From Acidimicrobiia bacterium (GTDB lineage: Bacteria > Actinomycetota > Acidimicrobiia > Spongiisociales > UBA5794), in assembly GCA_030066715.1 (NCBI GenBank), contig JASJBC010000013.1, forward strand, positions 1-49,340: a stretch of 49,340 nt of DNA, given 5' to 3'. The notes under the pieces were generated by a model. The model made no database searches, was not told the DNA's origin, and saw only the letters and a list, made by a program, of their open reading frames with translations. Made by a program: the position numbers and the translations under genes. Shown piece after piece: positions 46,701-49,340 of the stretch (position 1 is the first letter of the stretch; every line of letters starts with the position of its first letter).

Positions 46701-47709
46701 TGTTATCAGCGCCAGTCAGAACTTCTTGCTCTCGCAAGTCGGCTGGCTCTATCATAAGTCTAGCGGCGTCGCAGTCACTCTGACGTGTGCTCAGGATACT
46801 AATACATGGGTCGGTGCAACGTGGGTCGTACATAACGACGATACTGAGGACTTGACCATCGCGCAAGGCTCAGGCGTTACGGTCTACTGGCTAGAAGCTG
46901 GGTCTGCACCTGCAGCGGGTAACGTTACCGTCGAGCAAGGTGGTATAGTTACAGTCTTTAAGCGTAATACAAACGAGTTCTGGGTATGGGGTGCTAAGGA
47001 GGCGGCCGGTAGCGGTATCTCTAGTGTGGCACAAGATACTTCACCGCAGCTCGGCGGTACGCTCGACTCGAATGCCTTCGATATCCATATGAAGGATAAC
47101 GACCAGATCTGGTTCGGTACTCCTACTAACGGTGATGGTCGACTGTATTCGAATGGCACTGACGTCTATCTCGATCTGTCTGCGGGCGTAGATTTCCGTG
47201 TTCGAGGTAACGGCGGTACTGAAAACATGCTTAATTGCATTGTTAACGGTGCAGTCAACCTGTACTTCGATAACTCGCTAGCTCTCTATACTACGAATAG
47301 AACGCTGACTGGCTTCACCACCGCTGCACGAGTCTACCACCATAATGGTTCAGCTTACGATGTAGGTCTGAACAGGACACCGCTAGTCTCTAATCAGAAC
47401 ATTAATCCAGTAGCCGCACAACACTGTGGTGCCACATACGTACGAACTGTCACTACTGCTTACTCGATTACACTTGGTTCAACAAGTGACTTTCCAACTG
47501 GCGGCATGTTCCACATCATTAACGCAGGAGCTAGCGGCAATATTACAGTCAATGACGGATCGCAGGCTCTGATCTATCTCGATGGATCGTCAGCGACAGA
47601 CGTCGGAGCATCCTGCACAATTGGTCCGGGCGGTATGGCCACACTCTTCAAGTACACAGAAACTACGACTGATACGTGGTATATCTGGGGTACAGGTATC
47701 ACAGCATGA
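37714..47709 (+). CDS. Giant central tail protein: I-like domain, J-like host-specificity protein and fibre, 3331 aa
   Basis: Start TTG at 37714 (no ATG for over 90 bases). Residues 1-70 look like a ubiquitin-like gpI domain; about 85-135 hold two hydrophobic helices typical of gpI (LLRIIAVIVVIWFAWWAAPY). From about 145 the J-type tip begins (PNLYGEHRLYPPYASVPYTE), with the baseplate hub continuing to about 800. Fibronectin-like domains follow (about 820-940), then two tandem 225-residue repeats (about 1045-1490). The rest is a Thr/Asn/Gly-rich fibre with recurring P-V-D-N-Q-x-A-x-W-T and x-W-D-x-x-x-x-x-W motifs, ending in a small beta domain. Inferred role: receptor recognition and tail-tip closure. 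Fusion of I, J and fibre in one chain is uncommon. Confidence 0.85.
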   Translation: MKDITNTSVRVLAKPNPFKEEVLEAHIAPGMSLREILGNDSNHFLISLNGEMVPCEEWNLTFPSDDDIVLITRLPQGDFGKDLLRIIAVIVVIWFAWWAAPYLAAYFGGTIAFWQSALMFAGVVLVNVLLPPELPKIDQGERKRLNSLTGTRNSFAPFATIPNLYGEHRLYPPYASVPYTEIVGEDQYFNGIFCVGLGEYKIDGNSIKIGETPVTQYEDVEIRQTDQPAQVDIFEEQLNVRLDQTAEPGESGTRTTQANTDQIGLDFLMPSGLIQIDSDDGDKHFIRIHLLIEFRESGTMDPWVSMTTTDWGNTTRGTNEIITNDGLGADVIILTLLGATFITAEYGGMQVSNLNPDWVEIIARTRDPLRVGLIFPPGSRKTWDVRVTRMRTQLDSRTTFDESSNAWDQFAATFIWISIKSYDTTTPAVALPAGIATFLQVRIRATDQLTGGLDSLNLVATRRLRSWNKGMQQFDPAVDTRSPAWAFLDVLTGLGNARGIAPGDEINKILLDDLADWDTYTTTEGFAYDEVIDYSTSVFEALSKIASVGRAAVTNRDGKWGIIQEQLEGNAVQYFTPRNSWGFSVSKRFVDYPHALKVRFNSREDGWQEVERIVYDDGYNAGNATKFEVIELSGVTDPGHAWRIGRYTMASIRLRPEIFTFNTDVEHIICQRGDHILMAHDIPLWGTVYGRITDINGNTVTIDEAAVLDGMTSYRMRVRLDDGTSVIGDLTSQGGETFDHTFTPSIPAGVQVGDLVMVGEIGTETQELVVIAIEPGQELSARITCMEANDAIINADTGAIPPYTPQITLPADPSTVAPAAPYDVQASSENLQMQPDAASNVRPRITVSWSLVGDAAQRWKALKAQVRYREYDALYDGGTWNYIDVTNGFNSQATIPNVDIGLEYEIQVRVISPYDQPSSWSTPIFHTVGGATRTLVTVDGIVCTGIPGGVEIDVDYTNVVIRTGSYIEFAYGTINDRADAGTVLVQFPVPANLTTLTIISYVIPFDDTTERFFWARLVDAFGNISDWEPISSIAGVAATPLQATTDFYYIRPLNGTAIKNGTGTLTIEARLNNGGSDNLLSSGTIQLFDPLNQVLTVPNGYQVGSDGYTGVLDDTNINGDIIITLKDGPTGNPLDTIALVDIDDGGPGQDAIYAFISPTNGLAWSRDEGGVQSPVGNTTNLDVTFVIAGVEVARVSRQIEIQQSFGYGILLDNGAVAHSSGDLNATRVTTNVTTVNYTATVEYTYSFDGITASIAETVLSSRGALAFSRFYIKPTNGTAIRDGVGTLTVEARELTNGQDTLLSSGTIQLYDPSNQIVNVANGYQTGSDGYTGVLDATNISNDIVLTLKDGIAGLPLDSITLVDIADGADGAPGTDGSDAVAGFIEPTNGLSWSREGASGAWVPAGTTTELDCTFVQGGVEVARVSYRITLDQGDGTLTGSAIAHSGGDLNASRVTITPVGTGTRVMSVDFVYSFSGDVAAVSETVGTTRGGGTGLPGQFTSLRYDDLDTTQLAAGLGRYALLSNVLTNTSGVQNNFQNADGLLINMIDSDGANYRLIWSEIREGDRIVYRISPTRWFTYVVTDTEFQYVGTGAAQAVKFDISILDWEDPDPTVNQPSTSGNDVTFEIHKSSFDIAQQPIIDPDFDLSVALTGPTGTISDPQFEVFPGNQNFWVWARDTFAIGGTGSQEPYPTMALESNGVNGSNSVHWQEAVSGTEGTNNQFGQALYLYHAHRFRTNTPSFTVKVRARNLSSNGSFNLFFRMYGYASPRGGTPEDFTDQGDAFLSIPASTTTYQEYTLHLTSSATGTDAQFWNLRVSHDRTVGAGGFIASDLRECDIDSIFVSPDAAVFGTPTYVGSTDVPPGLVPSSNTVSDSGKYLRSDGTWGNPPGGAASNSFVDHIITDVDSGYTWGAPPRTVSAESGSDTLTWIEGSGIRLRADTTLDAIRIESRVPSGTVNRAMLYWDGPGQEWEQVDNIRISGRAVLEFYENTNDTRHASIDAAADYLRIGPSGAQPLNVLDVRFINWERITNDGSYYTAYRAAAEDDITSVTLGFADDYGQYWARLSDGAPMYTKADGTDLELGPSGSGASVGGKWSYDSTITAADPGAGNFRLNNANPSLATALYIADETETGVDFSTILNALDVGDQVFLQNLEDSNEALLVTISSKTDNVGWFNFGFTVNDNNGTSWTNGKEFGFILLLGVTAGNAVQISGTPVDNQVAVWTSASAIEGTTGLTWDGSAFQASGSGRFGSVNNYIDFDFATNNVNIEFGSLDDVVNFGASSNIERYTFNAPLNLLEIAPTANVAGHGALWMRGEVAGSVALHRDDTGADVVLGTHYEGDYRFSTTQTMADPGAGYFRLSGAIYGSNIAISKTDRLGNEPPFLKYLDVNDIIAIQHRTNDDKYAQYKVTSITDNTTWFQINTTTTPSGAFGGTFPVNNDQFAIKTSPLNLSTSVGAGTFFGSTLRWDTVESEWQETGALDLSSDDQVIFRQGGANRFVINPSATAVNMQMIGTGGSIILDPGQALNSKVVIGGGIGSGSVLQLSQHINNRPPGLTDTGTIYVYTTGSLVEPDLYYRAEAGTDYLIAGPNVGQVPAGTTDNALLKWDTATSKWVEETDARIADSGFLTFVGGSSSDGLDFGAAVAASTTDVSRHLDLYGGTYGIGITAGAMNFLVNSALKAQFTSTAIALNDTTTIDDGNAATPLVLRRSNATAAQVSIEFTATGAGITDTSRWLGNSANEPYWATSSNIGTGDKLWHEGDFTQSDINNWNAAGTGNVNSSGVPVDNQLAIWTNSNTIEGDADLTWNGSRLTVNGQAWFTGSSVEIQNQGELYLQDDDAVGGVDARTWSLRSVDNSFIIATTNDARSTKTSALILSRSGTNPTTALFSGMTLSIGTSSTTFARQTDDSLRLTTSSGYIDIGPKNSSYSHIYTDRANFYFNQGSFFQGPVRIQEQASADADVAAFHQFWTRNSNPTIAFMTDDTGVDYPIGYNSLPIAVISASQNFLLSQVGWLYHKSSGVAVTLTCAQDTNTWVGATWVVHNDDTEDLTIAQGSGVTVYWLEAGSAPAAGNVTVEQGGIVTVFKRNTNEFWVWGAKEAAGSGISSVAQDTSPQLGGTLDSNAFDIHMKDNDQIWFGTPTNGDGRLYSNGTDVYLDLSAGVDFRVRGNGGTENMLNCIVNGAVNLYFDNSLALYTTNRTLTGFTTAARVYHHNGSAYDVGLNRTPLVSNQNINPVAAQHCGATYVRTVTTAYSITLGSTSDFPTGGMFHIINAGASGNITVNDGSQALIYLDGSSATDVGASCTIGPGGMATLFKYTETTTDTWYIWGTGITA
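40849..42190 (+). repeat. Tandem 225-residue domain duplication inside the giant tail protein
   Basis: Copy 1 begins FYYIRPLNGTAIKNGTGTLT and copy 2 (from 41521) FYIKPTNGTAIRDGVGTLTV. Both contain LLSSGTIQL, NGYQ-x-GSDGYTGVLD and LTLKDG, then P-T-N-G-L-x-W-S-R and VEVARVS. The DNA has diverged, so the duplication is not recent. Confidence 0.85.
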
Positions 47710-48281
47710 CGACAATAATTATACCAAAATGCAATATCTGGACACCGCCTAGTCCATGGCAAAGGCCGTGGGTTCCTGATGCATTCCCATGGCTACGTAA
47801 CTTGGCTTTATCTGTCAGTACGTTTCCAGCGGCTAATGCGGCCCAGCAGGGACAGGGAGGCGGAGGAGGCGCTAATCCTACGGTAACTCTAGACACGCTT
47901 ACGATATTAGATGATATTGATACAGTTGTAGCCAGTGTTACATTGGAGGCCGAGCGATCCGGTGACTTGGTTGTAGAAGGTGTTACTCAGACCAATGAAT
48001 GGGTAGCGTCGGGCGATAAGACAGCGACACTTGGTGATGACTATGAGGCTCTATTGACTAAGACGTCAGGAGCTCTTGCTAACCCCTCAGGTGCTCCTGT
48101 AGGTTCGTGGACTGCTCTAACGTCTGATCGTATCTGGACCTGGAGTTCTATCGTTGCGTTTGAAGTTTCTTGGAACGGCACGTTACAGATTCGAGAAACT
48201 TTAAATACGTCTAATTCTGACACTACTAACGTCTCAGTAACTCTAGAAGTGTTAGGCGGTATGGGAGCAATATTCTTATGA
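47706..48281 (+). CDS. Distal tail protein, 191 aa
   Basis: ATGA overlap with the giant tail gene. Begins MTTIIIPKCNIWTPPSPWQR (Trp/Pro-rich), with a Gly-rich hinge at about 57-63 and a beta-rich C-terminus ending TLEVLGGMGAIFL. No known family; probably a tail fibre accessory. Confidence 0.65.
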   Translation: MTTIIIPKCNIWTPPSPWQRPWVPDAFPWLRNLALSVSTFPAANAAQQGQGGGGGANPTVTLDTLTILDDIDTVVASVTLEAERSGDLVVEGVTQTNEWVASGDKTATLGDDYEALLTKTSGALANPSGAPVGSWTALTSDRIWTWSSIVAFEVSWNGTLQIRETLNTSNSDTTNVSVTLEVLGGMGAIFL

Positions 48282-48847
48282 CACGATATCAATTCGACCC
48301 TGTTACCATTAAGGACCTTCTGTCGCCCGAAGAGTGTGATCGTGTCATTGCGTATGGTAAGTCTCTTGGTCTTGAGGACGGTAAAGCATACTTTCCAAGA
48401 GAAGGTGAAGTACAACGAGTAGACAAGAACATTCGCAATTGTCAGTGCAATGTGCTTCCGCATAACGACGATACCAAGTGGCTCGTAGACCGTGTCAATA
48501 AAGCCATAGCTCTGATGAATTCAGAGTTCCAATTTGATCTTAGCGACACTATCCCTGTAGAGATGATGTTCGTCGAGTATCCAAGAGGCGGTAAGTTCGG
48601 TCTCCACGTAGATAACATGGCTGCAGTGTCGTGTCGTAAAGTCAGCTCCAGCATTCAGTTGAGTCGGTCTGAGGATTACGAGGGAGGTGATTTAGTCGTA
48701 GTAGGCAGTCCTCAAATGTCAGAGTCTCGTGATTACGGTTGTATGACAGGGTTTCCTGCGTTCATGCCACATAAAGTCAGAAGAGTTGACTCTGGTATAC
48801 GTTATTGCTTAGTAGTATGGGCATTCGGAGATAGACACTTTAAGTGA
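48278..48847 (+). CDS. PKHD-type 2-oxoglutarate/Fe(II) oxygenase, 189 aa
   Basis: ATGA overlap. Double-stranded beta-helix core: metal ligands H110-V-D112 (in GLHVDN) and H165 (MPHKV), 2-oxoglutarate Arg R175 (SGIRY), and the E-G-G-D-L at 135-139 seen in prolyl-4-hydroxylase-like enzymes. N-terminal LSPEECDRVIAYGKSLGL is typical of the family. Inserted among tail genes; probable targets are side chains of a tail protein, though free or host substrates are possible. Confidence 0.85.
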   Translation: MTRYQFDPVTIKDLLSPEECDRVIAYGKSLGLEDGKAYFPREGEVQRVDKNIRNCQCNVLPHNDDTKWLVDRVNKAIALMNSEFQFDLSDTIPVEMMFVEYPRGGKFGLHVDNMAAVSCRKVSSSIQLSRSEDYEGGDLVVVGSPQMSESRDYGCMTGFPAFMPHKVRRVDSGIRYCLVVWAFGDRHFK

Positions 48848-49340
48848 GTATCATTCACGCATCATCAGTTATCGCTAACGCGACACGTAAGCCATCGGCG
48901 GGTGCCACGTTCTCGTTAAGCGGCACTCTTATGTCTCCTCGTACAGTATCAGCCTTTGATCTCGGTATGAGTGCTTCAGCCAATGCAGTATGGCAAGTAT
49001 CAGCTGTATCGAGTGGATCGCCGAACTTCATCGATAAAGGATACATGGAAAAAGCCTCTTATACTGGAGGTAGTGCAGCTGTATATACTAACGATAATGC
49101 GACAGATTTTGCCTCTCCTAAGGATTTCTTTAGCGAGATATATGTACGAGCTACGTTTCAGACGGGTACAGGAAACCCGCCAGATGCAAGTAGTGGTATG
49201 GATACATGGTTATACGTATATAACGGTACTAACTTCGCTAATAGGTTTTGGAGATGGACGGCAGGGCCAGGATTCGATACTTCTAGTGGAACAATACTGT
49301 TAGAACTCTGTACCGTAGGCAACGGAACTAACATCGTAGC
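48844..49340 (+). CDS. Distal tail protein, partial (cut by window end)
   Basis: GTG start in a GTGA overlap with the oxygenase gene. The 165 residues visible are Ser/Thr/Ala/Gly/Asn-rich with alternating strands (GATFSLSGTLMSPRTVSAFD; TWLYVYNGTNFANRFWRWTA), resembling a jelly-roll or fibre domain like the appendage proteins at 24668 and 26023. The end lies outside the window. Confidence 0.68.
   Translation, partial: MSIIHASSVIANATRKPSAGATFSLSGTLMSPRTVSAFDLGMSASANAVWQVSAVSSGSPNFIDKGYMEKASYTGGSAAVYTNDNATDFASPKDFFSEIYVRATFQTGTGNPPDASSGMDTWLYVYNGTNFANRFWRWTAGPGFDTSSGTILLELCTVGNGTNIV

Noticed and set aside
1-49340. Integrase, attachment site, lysis genes or DNA polymerase
   Set aside because: I looked for these and saw none. 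They may lie outside the window, so lifestyle cannot be decided.

Overview
This window is a contiguous piece of a tailed bacteriophage genome, a siphovirus by its gene order, that very probably infects a Gram-negative gammaproteobacterium-like host. The evidence is as follows. The late half runs terminase, portal, scaffold, capsid, connectors, tail tube, tail chaperone with a -1 frameshift, an 886-residue tape measure, and lambda M/L/K/I/J-type tail-tip genes. Promoters are sigma70-like (TGTACA or TTTACA, about 17 bp, TAGAAT). Four sites match the enterobacterial Fur box. The phage also carries enzymes that act on Gram-negative envelope lipids (a PagL-like lipid A deacylase and a cyclopropane fatty acid synthase). 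No integrase, replication polymerase or lysis gene is seen, and the last gene is cut, so the genome continues beyond the window. I cannot name a host or a described phage.

Layout. 1-9176: about 30 small, tightly packed, mostly unrecognised early genes on the plus strand, in operons started by a family of near-identical promoters (1259, 2039, 4036, 5260, 8046, and a decayed copy at 7961) and closed by hairpin terminators (2007, 7903, 9203). Recognisable products are a secreted PagL-like outer-membrane deacylase, a uracil-DNA-glycosylase-fold protein, a dioxygenase-fold protein and several zinc ribbons. 9177-12267: a 3-kb, mostly non-coding control region with GATCTACA iterons beside an AT-rich tract (candidate origin), an array of GGACCTTCGG decamers, nine copies of TTGACATAA, and Fur-like boxes. 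It also has three minus-strand genes (two paralogous HTH-like proteins and a 29-residue membrane peptide) and one small plus-strand gene, driven by divergent promoters. 12268-19582: head genes in two late units. Their promoters share an identical 20-bp upstream element at identical spacing (12193 and 18450). 19688-23162: connectors and tail tube. 23164-33025: a 10-kb insert, relative to the lambda plan, of large virion-type proteins. In its middle are a cyclopropane-fatty-acyl-phospholipid synthase and a lipoate/biotin-ligase-family protein. 33120-37760: tail chaperone, tape measure, tail tip and NlpC/P60 peptidase. 37714-47709: a 3331-residue I-J-fibre fusion. 47706-49340: more distal tail genes and a PKHD-type 2-oxoglutarate oxygenase.

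The most interesting candidate system is the enzyme cassette at 27444-30018. An unknown protein, a CFA synthase with all five bicarbonate-site residues at E. coli-like spacing, and an LplA-family ligase are joined by 4-bp start/stop overlaps, and structural genes lie on both sides. Inference: they modify a virion component or the host membrane with acyl groups. Second is a strand-biased heptamer, GGACCTT, with about 45 plus-strand copies by hand count against one minus-strand copy found. It occurs in coding and non-coding DNA alike and is concentrated in the control region. Third is the apparent link to host iron control (Fur-like boxes in the central region).
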